Shown here: in pieces, positions 1 to 9,943 of the stretch
How the letters are laid out: each line of letters opens with the position of its first letter
Position numbering within the stretch: position 1 is the stretch's first letter
Assembly: GCA_945898055.1 (NCBI GenBank)
Contig: CAMDGV010000009.1
Location: 1-64,000, forward strand
Length of the DNA stretch: 64,000 bases
Direction of reading: 5' to 3'
DNA from: Akkermansia muciniphila
GTDB taxonomy: Bacteria; Verrucomicrobiota; Verrucomicrobiia; Limisphaerales; UBA9464
Translations under genes and position numbers: made by a program
Notes under the pieces: generated by a model
What the model saw: only the letters and a program-made list of their open reading frames with translations
Told to the model about the DNA's origin: nothing
Database searches by the model: none

Positions 1-336
1 GCACAAGATGTTTTTAATAAAATATTCAGAAAAGATTCGGTTACGACTTCAACACTCCGCCTTTTCGCCTTTCGCACTGCATTTTCACCCCTCCTCAAAC
101 CAAGCAGTATCGGGATGGAATTGACTGAATCAGGGCCCCTTTTGCAAACAATCGCCAGTAAACCAATCCTTGATTTCTCGCTTCTGGTTTCGGTTGGTAA
201 GCGATTGGGACTTTAGCTGTCCGTTCAAGCGGCGCGTCTCAGAACAAAGCGCCGTGAAGTGAAGCGGAGGACAGATTCACATTGAGATTGGTCGCAGTCG
301 ATGGCCAGAGCGAAGGCGTCTCCAAGGGACTAATTA

Positions 337-987
337 ATGCCGTTGGTAATCCCTAACGGCGGCGTTGCGGCCGCCTCATTCACTGCTCATAGTCAGCAGG
401 TGATTCGAATTAGCCTGAGTGTCCTGCTGCTCCTAGCGAGCAGTTGTGGAAAGCAGCCTCCAACCGCCTCAGTGGTAGCCAGTTCCTCGGTTTCTACGAC
501 CGACCTAGCTACGTCAGCGCCGGCTTCTTCGATGCTGTCGACTTCGGGCGAACCCGTTTTTTACCAAGCGAAAGCACAAACAGGGCTGCAGCGGGTTAAA
601 CTACTGATGGGGGCGGTGGAGACTCAATCTGAAATGTGTTACACTGTGACACAGATTGCCACCGGTTTGATGCACAGGCATTCCATTGGAACGAATGAGA
701 CACTTTTATTCGTCTTTGGTACCGGGCAAGAGCGGTCTTTTTATATGAGGAATGTGCCCTTTGAGATTGATGTCGCTTACATTGATGTTGAGGGAGTCAT
801 TCAGGAAATCGTGCGACTGAAGGCGCTGGACGAGAAGGGAGTTCCCTCCAAGTCTTCCCGGATTCAGTTCGTTTTAGAGGCTGCGCCAGGTTATTTCACC
901 CGAAACGGGTTAGGAATAGGAACCTTGATTCAAACAGATCTCGGATCATTAAATCAGTCCTTAAGCCGCTTTGCGCAATTGCGTTAA
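337..987 (+). CDS. DUF192 family protein, probable lipoprotein
   Basis: C-terminal half has DUF192-like pattern (GLMHR...LLFVF...RSFYMRNVPFEIDVAYID..G.I..I); hydrophobic N-terminus ending in lipobox-like LLASSC. Confidence 0.75.
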   Translation: MPLVIPNGGVAAASFTAHSQQVIRISLSVLLLLASSCGKQPPTASVVASSSVSTTDLATSAPASSMLSTSGEPVFYQAKAQTGLQRVKLLMGAVETQSEMCYTVTQIATGLMHRHSIGTNETLLFVFGTGQERSFYMRNVPFEIDVAYIDVEGVIQEIVRLKALDEKGVPSKSSRIQFVLEAAPGYFTRNGLGIGTLIQTDLGSLNQSLSRFAQLR

Positions 988-991
988 ACTC

Positions 992-2626
992 ATGAGGATC
1001 GCGCTGGCACAATTAAATACTACAGTCGGGGATATCGAGGGGAATGCTCGGTTGATTTTAGCTGCCTACCGTCGAGGCGTCGAGACAGGGGTGGAGTTAG
1101 TAGTCACTCCGGAATTGTCCTTGATTGGGTATCCGCCTCGAGACCTTTTACTGAGACCCGCTTTCATCACCGCCAATCTTACCGCGTTAGCCCGTTTGGC
1201 CGAGCAAACCGGCGCGACGGGTTTGCTGGTGGGATTTGCGGGGCGAAGTGACTCGAAACTTGGACGAGGGCTCACCAACTCAGTGGCCTTGCTCCAAAAC
1301 GGACGCTGTCTAGCCATCCGATCCAAAACCCTTCTTCCAACCTACGACGTCTTTGATGAGGACCGCTATTTCGATCCCGCCACTGAGAATACCGTGGTCG
1401 AGTTTGGCGGGTTGAGATTAGGTCTAACCCTTTGCGAAGATATCTGGAACGACTCGAACTTTTGGTCCCACAGACGATACCGCCCAGATCCGACCGCAGA
1501 CCTTATCTCCATCGGCATTGATCTTTTAATCAACATAAGTGCCTCGCCTTGGCACCTCGGCAAGGAAGTGACTCGCCTTGCTCTTTTACGCACTTTAGCC
1601 ACGAAGGCTCAGGTACCGATCGTTTATTGCAATCTCGTTGGTGGCAACGACGAGTTAATTTTTGACGGTCGCAGTTTGGTCTTTAACGCCGAGGGAGGGC
1701 TGATTTTGGAAGCGGTCGCATTCCAGGATGATTTTCAAGTGATTGATACCCAGACATCCGCTGACCTGACTCCAAAGGAGTTAGCTGACGAATCACAACT
1801 GCACGACGCGCTGGTTTTGGGGACGCGTGACTATTTACATAAATGCGGATTTCGATCGGCGGTTCTCGGACTTTCCGGCGGTATTGATTCAGCGGTCGTT
1901 GCGGCTTTGGCGACCGAGGCTCTCGGTGCCGAGAACGTGCGAGGGTTGGCGATGCCGTCTCGTTATTCATCACAAGGCAGCATCGATGACGCGCGATTGC
2001 TTGCCTTCAACTTGGGTATTCGATTTGATATCGTGCCGATTGAGGGAGCTTTAGAGGCGGTGACTTGCCAAATGGCTCCCCTCTTTGTGGGAAGATCTGA
2101 GGATACCACCGAGGAGAATTTGCAGGCTCGATTGCGAGGAGTTGCCTTGATGGCGATGTCGAATAAGTTTGGATCCCTCTTATTAACCACCGGTAATAAG
2201 AGTGAATTGGCGGTCGGTTACTGTACCTTATACGGAGATATGTGCGGCGGATTAGCCGTCATCAGCGATGTACCAAAAACGCTCGTTTATCGTTTGGCTC
2301 GCTGGATTAACCGGCATAGAGAAATCATTCCGGAGCCTTCTATTTCGAAAGCACCGAGTGCCGAACTACGCCCGAACCAGACCGATCAAGACAGCCTGCC
2401 CCCCTACGTTATCTTGGATGCGATCCTTGAGGCTTATGTGGTGGAAGACCGCTCGCCCGCTTCGATTGTTGCGGCAGGTTTCGATGAGGCTCAGGTCAGT
2501 CGAGTGGTGCATTTGATTGATTTTTCTGAGTATAAACGGCGACAAGCAGCCCCTGGTTTGAAGGTGACCACTCGAGCCTTCGGCGTGGGGCGACGGCTTC
2601 CCGTTGCACAGAAGTGGCGCGAGTAA
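992..2626 (+). CDS. nadE: Glutamine-hydrolysing NAD+ synthase
   Basis: N-terminal nitrilase-type amidase domain (MRIALAQLNTTVGDIEGN, TLCEDIW, NISASPW) and C-terminal synthetase domain (GLSGGIDSAVVAALA, TTGNKSELAVGYCTLYGDMCGG). Start set at internal ATG 992 because homologues begin MRIALAQLN. Confidence 0.93.
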   Translation: MRIALAQLNTTVGDIEGNARLILAAYRRGVETGVELVVTPELSLIGYPPRDLLLRPAFITANLTALARLAEQTGATGLLVGFAGRSDSKLGRGLTNSVALLQNGRCLAIRSKTLLPTYDVFDEDRYFDPATENTVVEFGGLRLGLTLCEDIWNDSNFWSHRRYRPDPTADLISIGIDLLINISASPWHLGKEVTRLALLRTLATKAQVPIVYCNLVGGNDELIFDGRSLVFNAEGGLILEAVAFQDDFQVIDTQTSADLTPKELADESQLHDALVLGTRDYLHKCGFRSAVLGLSGGIDSAVVAALATEALGAENVRGLAMPSRYSSQGSIDDARLLAFNLGIRFDIVPIEGALEAVTCQMAPLFVGRSEDTTEENLQARLRGVALMAMSNKFGSLLLTTGNKSELAVGYCTLYGDMCGGLAVISDVPKTLVYRLARWINRHREIIPEPSISKAPSAELRPNQTDQDSLPPYVILDAILEAYVVEDRSPASIVAAGFDEAQVSRVVHLIDFSEYKRRQAAPGLKVTTRAFGVGRRLPVAQKWRE

Positions 2627-2721
2627 TGAAGACTCATTTAAAAAGTGGAAAATAAGTCCAAAGAAATCTTCACTAGGTCCGTTACCCCACTGACTCGTCT
2701 TCCGACTCTCTGTATTCTCTC

Positions 2722-3273
2722 ATGAGCCGACCGACTGCCTCTGAATCAAATGATCGAACCGAATGGGTTCGACAGGCGGTCGCTACCCATCAGAGATCAT
2801 TGATTCGATATGTGATCTCCCTAACAGGCGACAGCGAGGCAGCTCAGGACATTGCACAAGAGACCTTCATGCGACTCTGCTCACAATCAAAAGAGGCGTT
2901 AGAGTCGCATTTAGGGGCGTGGTTATTCACCGTCGCTCGGAATCGTGCCCTAGATTATCTACGCAAAGGAGATCGAGTTTCATCTTTGACCGACGCTCAA
3001 CTTGAATCGCGTCGGGAAGAGTCTCCGAATCCAGCAGACGCGCTCGAGACCCGTGAGACTGTTAACAATGTGATAGCCCTGATTGACCGCCTCCCTAAAA
3101 ACCAACGGGAGGTCGTTCGATTGAAGTTTCAAAATCAATTGAGCTATCAGGAGATTTCTGAAGTGACCACGCTTAGCATTGGGAATGTGGGATTCCTGCT
3201 GCACACGGCACTCCGGACACTTCGTCATCAGTTAGCGCAATTAGATCGTCGATCCCGTCCGGCACGTGATTAA
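2722..3273 (+). CDS. RNA polymerase sigma factor, ECF/sigma-70 family
   Basis: Region 2 (DIAQETFMRL...WLFTVARNRALDYLRK) and region 4 (LPKNQREVVRLKFQNQLSYQEISEVTTLSIGNVGFLLHTALRTLR). Confidence 0.9.
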   Translation: MSRPTASESNDRTEWVRQAVATHQRSLIRYVISLTGDSEAAQDIAQETFMRLCSQSKEALESHLGAWLFTVARNRALDYLRKGDRVSSLTDAQLESRREESPNPADALETRETVNNVIALIDRLPKNQREVVRLKFQNQLSYQEISEVTTLSIGNVGFLLHTALRTLRHQLAQLDRRSRPARD

Positions 3274-3291
3274 CCCCTTGATCCACTGTCC

Positions 3292-5487
3292 ATGAAATTG
3301 ACCTCACACTCTTCTGAATTAACAGCCTACGCGCTGAATGAGGTGACCGTAGAAGAGCGGGTGCTCCTAGATCTGGCGCTCGCTGAGAGCCCAGAATTGC
3401 GAACGGAAATTGCTGCGTTGCGTCACGTTTCGCACACCTTGGCAACCCAACTCAACTTGGAGCCGAGTGCAGAACTTGAGCCGGAACGTTTAGATGCCGT
3501 TCTCAAAAAAGCGGCTAACCCATCGGGATCCGGCCAAGACACTGCGCCCGCACCTCCCTCCGCCTTGAATTGGTTCAGTCAACTGTGGACAGGCCTGACT
3601 CGACCTGTGGTCGGGTTCAGTCTCGCTGCGGCGACAGCTCTATCGATTGCTCTCGCTCTTTGGATGCCTTGGAAGGAGCCGAAGGATAAGGCCCTTGCAG
3701 AGAAATTAACACCTCAGACCACCAACCGCGCGGATGCCACCCCAGAGCTTCCCTCGACACCTAAGGCTCAAAACGAGAGACTACTCGTATCAAAGGCCGC
3801 TAAACGAGTGGCGGGACGGCCCGAAGTCGCCTTGGATGGGGCAACCACCGGAGATCCGCAAAGAAGTGAAGTTGAGGCTATCCGCCTTAAGCAATTGGGC
3901 GCCCCCCTTGGTCATGCTGACCTGCAGTCAGCGAGAAAAAGTCTAACTGACGCTGATTTGATGGCGCGTTATGCGCTACAGCCTCGGGTCGAAATCGAAG
4001 GGAAGTCGGATTCGAGGACGACGAAGCGATCAACTCGGTTTGAGCCTGACCTCGGACCCGAGTTCTCAGCACAAAAGAACACCTTTCGAAGTGCAGTTGA
4101 TGCGCCTGTTTCCACCTTTCCCATAAAAACAGACACCGCCAGTTATGCTGAAGTTCGGCGTTCTTTGCGGGAGGGAATAATACCTCCAACGAATGCGGTG
4201 CGACTAGAGGAGTTAGTAAACTATTTCCCCTATGACTATGCTCTGCCGGTAGGAACAAACGCCTTTGCTACTCATATCGAGACAGCGGATTGCCCTTGGA
4301 ACACCGATAATATCTTGGTTCGCATTGGCGTAAAAGCACGAGAAATAGAGCCCAACAAACAGCTTCGGGTGAGTCTGGTATTTCTCGTGAATGTGAGCAA
4401 CTCGATGATAGCAGAGAACAAACTGCCCTTGATTCAGGAGAGTCTAGGATCGCTACTGGACCAGCTAACCCCCCGGGATTCGGTAAGTATTGTGACTTTC
4501 GCAGGTGATTCTAGAGTAACCTTGGAGCCCACCCTGGTGGCGGAAAGGATGGTAATCCAGAAGGCGATCGATTCCCTGCGCGCTGGTGGCGAAACTCACG
4601 ACGGCACCGGACTGCAGGAAGCCTACGCTAAAGCCACCAACCGATTTATTCGCGATGGAATTAACCGAGTGATTCTTTGCACCGACGGCAATTTTAATCG
4701 GGATTCGACTCGGAGCGACGAGTTGATAAATCAACTGAGCAAGAAGACTCAAAATGGGGTTTCCCTGAGTGTATTGGAGTACGGAGATCAAACACCTCGA
4801 GACACCAGGGCAAAAGTTTTCGCCGACCGAAGCGGTGGTTCTTACACTTCTGTAGACTCGATTGCAGAAGCGCGAAAAGTGCTAAAGCGGGAGGTGCGCG
4901 GACCGGTAGAAACCGTGGCTAAAGAGACTAAAGTCCAGGTAGAATTTAATCCAACCCAAGTGGCGACTTGGCGTTTGTTGGGATACGAGAATCGGCAACC
5001 AAAGGATCTAAATTCTCAAACCAATCGCCCAGACGGAGAAGACGTGGAATCAGGTCAAGCCGTCACTGCGCTCTACGAGATCGTGCCGTTAGCGAGGACG
5101 GGGACGAAGATCGATCCCTCGAATTATGGCGCGACAACCAACGCTGCAGGCCTCATCTCAAAGGGAGCGAGTTCGTCTACAAATCGGGATCTATTTAATT
5201 TGAAGGTACGCTACAAGGAACCGGAGGGGACTGTCCCTCGACTGATTCAAGTGCCCGTTGCTGGACCAAGTCAGGATCGAGACGAGGTCGCGGCTACGGC
5301 GGACTACAAGTTTGCAGCGGCGGTGGTTGGCTACGGATTAATGCTACGAGATTCCCCCATGAAAGGAGACCTAAACTGGGAGAAAGTCCTTCGATTGGCG
5401 GAGGAAGGTTTAGGCCCAGATCGTGAGGGTTACCGAGCCGAATTCATTCGTCTGGTGCACCGCGCTAAAGGCCTGTCGGGGCGGTAA
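3292..5487 (+). CDS. VWA-domain protein (YfbK/DUF3520-like) with anti-sigma-like N-terminal segment and one TM helix
   Basis: N-terminus ELTAYALNEVTVEERVLLDLALAESPELRTEIAALR resembles anti-sigma N-termini; TM VVGFSLAAATALSIALALW; VWA core SLVFLVNVSNSMIAENKLPLIQESL...DSVSIVTFAG...THDGTGLQEAY...ILCTDGNFN. Confidence 0.85.
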   Translation: MKLTSHSSELTAYALNEVTVEERVLLDLALAESPELRTEIAALRHVSHTLATQLNLEPSAELEPERLDAVLKKAANPSGSGQDTAPAPPSALNWFSQLWTGLTRPVVGFSLAAATALSIALALWMPWKEPKDKALAEKLTPQTTNRADATPELPSTPKAQNERLLVSKAAKRVAGRPEVALDGATTGDPQRSEVEAIRLKQLGAPLGHADLQSARKSLTDADLMARYALQPRVEIEGKSDSRTTKRSTRFEPDLGPEFSAQKNTFRSAVDAPVSTFPIKTDTASYAEVRRSLREGIIPPTNAVRLEELVNYFPYDYALPVGTNAFATHIETADCPWNTDNILVRIGVKAREIEPNKQLRVSLVFLVNVSNSMIAENKLPLIQESLGSLLDQLTPRDSVSIVTFAGDSRVTLEPTLVAERMVIQKAIDSLRAGGETHDGTGLQEAYAKATNRFIRDGINRVILCTDGNFNRDSTRSDELINQLSKKTQNGVSLSVLEYGDQTPRDTRAKVFADRSGGSYTSVDSIAEARKVLKREVRGPVETVAKETKVQVEFNPTQVATWRLLGYENRQPKDLNSQTNRPDGEDVESGQAVTALYEIVPLARTGTKIDPSNYGATTNAAGLISKGASSSTNRDLFNLKVRYKEPEGTVPRLIQVPVAGPSQDRDEVAATADYKFAAAVVGYGLMLRDSPMKGDLNWEKVLRLAEEGLGPDREGYRAEFIRLVHRAKGLSGR

Positions 5488-5645
5488 GTGAACTCTTTTT
5501 GAACCTTGCGACAGCGTCGGTCATTCAGTCCGGTTAAGGAATGGGACCTGAAAAAGAGGTCAACTTTTTTGAGCAAGACCTTTCCTCGTACTTGCGTTGA
5601 TTGAATCCGCGATGATTCTTAACCTCTCAGAATACAAAGACTCTC

Positions 5646-6362
5646 ATGATTACCCGTCGTCATGCTCTCAAATCCGCAGCTGTCCTAGCGGCAGCTTTCG
5701 CCTCCACTCCTCTCCACTTGGTGGCCCAATCAGCACCTCCCACTGGAGTCCACGCTCTTCCCCCACTGGGATATGCTTACGATGCACTGGAACCGCATTT
5801 CGATGCCAAGACTATGGAAATCCATCATACCAAGCATCATCAGACTTATGTCACCAAGCTCAATGAAGCCCTGAAGGACTATCCCGATCTACAGAAACGG
5901 TCTCTCGATGAACTTCTACGTGGATTGGACACCGTGCCGGAGAAGATCCGCGGTGCGGTGCGGAATCATGCTGGGGGACACTACAACCACAGCCTTTTCT
6001 GGAAGACACTCAAGAAGGACTCTCGTCCTCTAACCCCTGATGGAGCCTTAAATCGTGCTCTTGGCGAATTATTTACCTCCGAAGAAGACGCCAAAGAACA
6101 ATTTCTCAAAGCAGCAATGAGTGTCTTTGGTAGTGGATGGGTCTGGCTTGTCGTCGACAAGGACAAGAGCATCAAATTAGTAACTACCGCCAATCAGGAT
6201 AATCCTCTTTCCAAGGGTCAAACACCGTTGTTGGGACTCGATCTGTGGGAACATGCTTACTACTTGAAATTCCAGAGCAAAAGGGCTGATTACGTTCAAG
6301 CCTTTTTGAGCCTTCAAAACTGGGAATTCATCGAAGCTCAATACGACAAAATAAGGGCCTAA
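5646..6362 (+). CDS. Superoxide dismutase (Fe/Mn family) with predicted Tat signal peptide
   Basis: MITRRHALKSAAVLAAAFAS twin-arginine leader; LPPLGYAYDALEPHFDAKTMEIHHTKHHQTYVTKLNEAL, GGHYNHSLFWKTL, LLGLDLWEHAYYLKFQ. Confidence 0.93.
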   Translation: MITRRHALKSAAVLAAAFASTPLHLVAQSAPPTGVHALPPLGYAYDALEPHFDAKTMEIHHTKHHQTYVTKLNEALKDYPDLQKRSLDELLRGLDTVPEKIRGAVRNHAGGHYNHSLFWKTLKKDSRPLTPDGALNRALGELFTSEEDAKEQFLKAAMSVFGSGWVWLVVDKDKSIKLVTTANQDNPLSKGQTPLLGLDLWEHAYYLKFQSKRADYVQAFLSLQNWEFIEAQYDKIRA

Positions 6363-6429
6363 TCGGTGATTTCACTGAGGTTGAACACGCCCGAAGGCTA
6401 AGCTCATTCGAGCGCAGCTTAAAGGAAGA

Positions 6430-6462
6430 GAAAGGGGACGTCGAAAGATGGCCCCTTTTTCT
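6430..6462 (+). terminator. Putative Rho-independent terminator after superoxide dismutase
   Basis: aaagggg ... ccccttttt inverted repeat followed by T tract. Confidence 0.55.
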
Positions 6463-6553
6463 TTGCTGCAGACCTCAGAAAAGTCGGGATAAAACCAAAA
6501 ATAAAGCAAGACTTCAAATCCCTGAACTTCAGGGAATTTCGCCCCAAGATTGC

Positions 6554-7050
6554 TCAGGTTTCAATCCCGACTTTTAGGTCTATTTCCGAACGGTGCACAA
6601 GGTGAAAGCGGAGATGCCGACGGGGAAGTTTCGGGCAGTCGAGCGGGTATTTTTCAAGCCGCCGCTGCTGCCTGCCGCACTCCTTGCCAAGACGGGCGTC
6701 GCTTTTGGCCAATCCATAAAGTTCGCCCTCTGACTCGCATGCTCTCGAGCAGCACGGCTTCGGTGAGAATGCCCCGGTCCATGAAACACGGGCGCTCGGC
6801 CTTGCCGTGGCGCTCCTCGATCTTGGCGAGCATTGCGCCCGCGGTCTGGTTGTCGATGGGGTTGCCGGCCATGACCGCATAACCGAGCGAAAAACCTCCA
6901 GCACCCGATCCTCGAGAATGATCACACTCTGCATCGCGCGCCCGCAGTTGACGCTGCCGGGGTTTTCGCCCGCGTCAAAGACTTCGATGGTTTTGTGCCA
7001 CGCGGCCTGCTGGCTGTCATTGATCTCGCCTGAGGTCGCAGGCGTGGAGG
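6554..7050 (-). pseudogene. Decayed IS1634-like transposase
   Basis: Minus-strand pieces in different frames: GFSLGYAVMAGNPIDNQTAGAMLAKIEERHGKAERPCFMDRGILTEAVL, then ESEGELYGLAKSDARLGKECGRQQRRL, matching DDE core and downstream segments of IS1634-type transposases, with frame changes and apparent deletion. Confidence 0.6.
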
Positions 7051-7286
7051 TCGAGAGCGAGTTTAATTTACCGACAGGGAGGTCGCTGAGTTAGTTAAGC
7101 GGCTTGGGCAAGTTGAGCCTCGTGGAGAGGATCTACTGTAAATAAAAACTGACCACGGTGGGGCCGAGGGCACGCCTTGAGACGATGGAGACTTAGGATG
7201 TCTCTTGATTGGGAGAGGCCTCCCTTGAACTTTGTTTCCAACGGCCGCCACCTCCCATGCTATCTATCACATCGATCAGTAATTGA

Positions 7287-7826
7287 CTACAATCCGAGTA
7301 TCCGGCGCCCCTCATCAGTGATCATGCTTTGGTGCCATGCTGGATCCCATACAATCTCCACAGAGGCGTCCTCAATGCCAGGGAGCGAAAGTAATTTTTG
7401 TTGAGCATCCCCGGCAATCGTGGCGCCCATTCCACAACCCGGCGCGGTGAGGGTCATTTTTACAAAGACCTTTTTATTCCCAGTCGGCAAATCCTCGATC
7501 CCCATATCGTACACCAATCCGAGATCAACGATATTGACCGGGATCTCTGGGTCATAACACGAACGGAGACTCTCCCAGACCGCCTGTTCATCCACCGTAC
7601 CAGCGGTGATAGGCACTGCGGCGACAATTTCGGGTTGAAGACCCAGAGCGTCGCAATCCTTGGGAGCGATACGGAAAAGGCCTCCCATAGCGTGAACCGT
7701 ATAGGAACCTCCGAGGGTTTGAGTGATATCCACCTCGGTACCGGCAGGGAGAGCAACCGTATTGCCAGCAGGAATCTGGATGGCATCGCAATCGCGGGTG
7801 AGGACAACAGAACTGACTGAATTCAT
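7287..7826 (-). CDS. sufT: Fe-S cluster assembly protein SufT (DUF59/MIP18-like)
   Basis: SCYDPEIPVNIVDLGLVYDMGIED...VKMTLTAPGCGMGATIAGDAQQKLLSLPGIEDASVEIVWDPAWHQSMITDEGRRILGL. Confidence 0.9.
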   Translation of the reverse strand: MNSVSSVVLTRDCDAIQIPAGNTVALPAGTEVDITQTLGGSYTVHAMGGLFRIAPKDCDALGLQPEIVAAVPITAGTVDEQAVWESLRSCYDPEIPVNIVDLGLVYDMGIEDLPTGNKKVFVKMTLTAPGCGMGATIAGDAQQKLLSLPGIEDASVEIVWDPAWHQSMITDEGRRILGL

Positions 7827-8094
7827 GGCTTAAATGGTAACGTGAGATCGCGGAAAGGAAAACAAAGTTAAGTGAGTGCGTCGATCGACGAATAAGCCGA
7901 TCAAGAAGTTTGAGAAGCCGAATCCAGTGCGGTTCGGACTGTTTTGCTGAGCACCGAGAAAGAAGAGGGTTTGGGCAAGAAATTACACCCTTCATCCAGT
8001 TCTAGACGATGACTAAACAGTGCTGTGCTGTAGCCAGTTAAGAAAATAATAGGCAGGTTTGGGGGCGGATTCAATGGGCTAGCGCGCGGAGCAC

Positions 8095-8479
8095 GTGGGT
8101 GAAAGATGTCATGAGGGGCTTGTTAGGAAAGGCATTTTCTGGGTCGTGAAGTTAAGCAAGGCTTCGACACGTTTGATTGCTCTAGGTGTGAGTTTGGGAA
8201 AGTCACTGCCTTTGGGGAAGTATTGGCGGACCAATCCTTGGGTGTTTTCGTTGAGGCCGCGTTTTCATGAATGGCAGTGATGGACGAAGTAGGCTTTGGC
8301 TTCGAGTTATTCAGCCAGGGGGGGTTGGCGGTTCATCTCAACCCGCTTGGCTTCACGTCCCACGCTCGAAGAAGGTGCTCCGATAGTCCGCGCGATGGAT
8401 ACAGTGTGAGACTTTCCCTCGGCTCCATCTCTCAAAAGGGTGTCACGTTATGCTCAGGGCAGTCGCTGGTCGTGGTTCA
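8095..8479 (-). pseudogene. Decayed IS30-like transposase with internal deletion
   Basis: Minus-strand conceptual translation: HTH-like SIARTIGAPSSSVGREAKR, stop, EAKAYFVHHCHS, stop, KRGLNENTQGLVRQYFPKGSDFPKLTPRAIKRVEALLNFTTQK, the IS30 C-terminal signature (RGLNENTNGLLRQYFPKG). Confidence 0.7.
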
Positions 8480-8764
8480 TTGACTTGAGGTTTCGGTTTG
8501 GCGATCGAACCATCAGTTTCACACATCTATTGGCACGTTACCATCCCCCTGTGCTAGCCACTTGAATCCGCCGATTAAGTAAATTTAGCTCTTGAAAATC
8601 ACAAGGAAACCTTAGCTAGCCGACCCGTTTTTGGGGCATCTGGTCGCATTGCTTCTTGACCGTTCCTCGGGAAATAAAACGCCTGAAAATCGGCAAATAA
8701 AGTGCACCCGCTGAACCTAACCTCGACATTCGAGTTATTTGCAGACGAAGATGATGCCTTCCAA

Positions 8765-9877
8765 ATGAGATTTCCACGACTTCTTACGACAGCATCTCTC
8801 GCGGCTATAGCCTCCGTTGCCATAGCTCATGAAACAGGTGCCCCCCACACCGATCCAAGCCATCCCATACCGGTCCAATTCCAGACAGAACTGACCGGTC
8901 CAGTGAAGGCCCCCAAAGCTGCGGTTCGCAACCCAGGCCAACAGGTCAGCGGTCAAGGGTTTTGGAAGTTTTCACCCACTCACGGAACCGTCCCCGTCCC
9001 AACCGAAGCCCAAGGGTTCGTCAAAGGAGCGCATGGAACTCTCATCGTTGATTCTGAGCGCGACATCGTTTACTGGGGGCTCGAAAAAGTGGGTTGGGTC
9101 GGCTTCAGCAATCGCCTCAAAGATTCTTGGATCGTCAAAGGAGACCCCTCCTTTGCCTCCGGTAATATCCATGGAGCGGATATCTTTCCTCGAAAGGGGC
9201 AGCTTCCGCTCGTCGTCGCCGCCGACAATGTTGAAGGTGAAATTCTTCTGTCTGACACCACCTTTCAAAACGTCCAGAAACTCAAAATCCCCGAGGGAGG
9301 ACCTTACGCTGACAAAAAAGGATGGGCTCCTACCGATGCTGCTTTCGCCAATAATGAGACAATTTGGGTTACCGATGGCTATGGGCGGCATTGGTTTATG
9401 GATGCCGATACAAAGCCGATGGCTTACCGCGGGAATTTCTACGGTGGAAGCGCCATGAGCCAGACGCCTCACGGTATTACTTTTGACTCTGCCCGTGGTC
9501 GACTTTACGTCTCGGCCCGTCCGGAGGCCCAAGTCATCGAATGGTCGCCCAAGACCCAAAAGACCCTTGCTACCCACCAACTTCCCAAGGGCAGTGCCGC
9601 CTGCGACACCGATCTCTGGGGCAACTATCTCCTGGTAAATTGCCTCGATGGTCCCAATGGAAAACCGGGCCCCCTTTACATTATTAATCTCAAAACAAAA
9701 ATGGTGGTGAGCACGATCAAACCCAAGGAGGATTTGGGTTACGAGTACGCTCAGCATATGCATGACGCTTGCTGGTACATCGTCGGCAAGGGTCGCAATG
9801 CCAAGGTCTATATTCTTTTCACCGCTTGGAACCCCGGTGGCATCGGGGCTTTGGAGCTAGTTAATTTAAAAGACTAA
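8765..9877 (+). CDS. Secreted beta-propeller-like (NHL/SMP-30 type) protein, unknown function
   Basis: Signal peptide MRFPRLLTTASLAAIASVAIA; recurring propeller-type motifs (TPHGITFDSARGRLYVSARPEAQVIEWSPKTQ). Confidence 0.6.
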   Translation: MRFPRLLTTASLAAIASVAIAHETGAPHTDPSHPIPVQFQTELTGPVKAPKAAVRNPGQQVSGQGFWKFSPTHGTVPVPTEAQGFVKGAHGTLIVDSERDIVYWGLEKVGWVGFSNRLKDSWIVKGDPSFASGNIHGADIFPRKGQLPLVVAADNVEGEILLSDTTFQNVQKLKIPEGGPYADKKGWAPTDAAFANNETIWVTDGYGRHWFMDADTKPMAYRGNFYGGSAMSQTPHGITFDSARGRLYVSARPEAQVIEWSPKTQKTLATHQLPKGSAACDTDLWGNYLLVNCLDGPNGKPGPLYIINLKTKMVVSTIKPKEDLGYEYAQHMHDACWYIVGKGRNAKVYILFTAWNPGGIGALELVNLKD

Positions 9878-9943
9878 GCTCGCTTTGGCGCGATCGCTGA
9901 TCAATTTTTGCCAAAGTGCCTGGTTTGGGCACATTATTTGCGC

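Noticed and set aside
8972-9763. 263-aa minus-strand ORF
   Set aside because: Fully antisense to the secreted propeller gene, which has a signal peptide and family-like motifs; composition looks like a mirror-frame artefact
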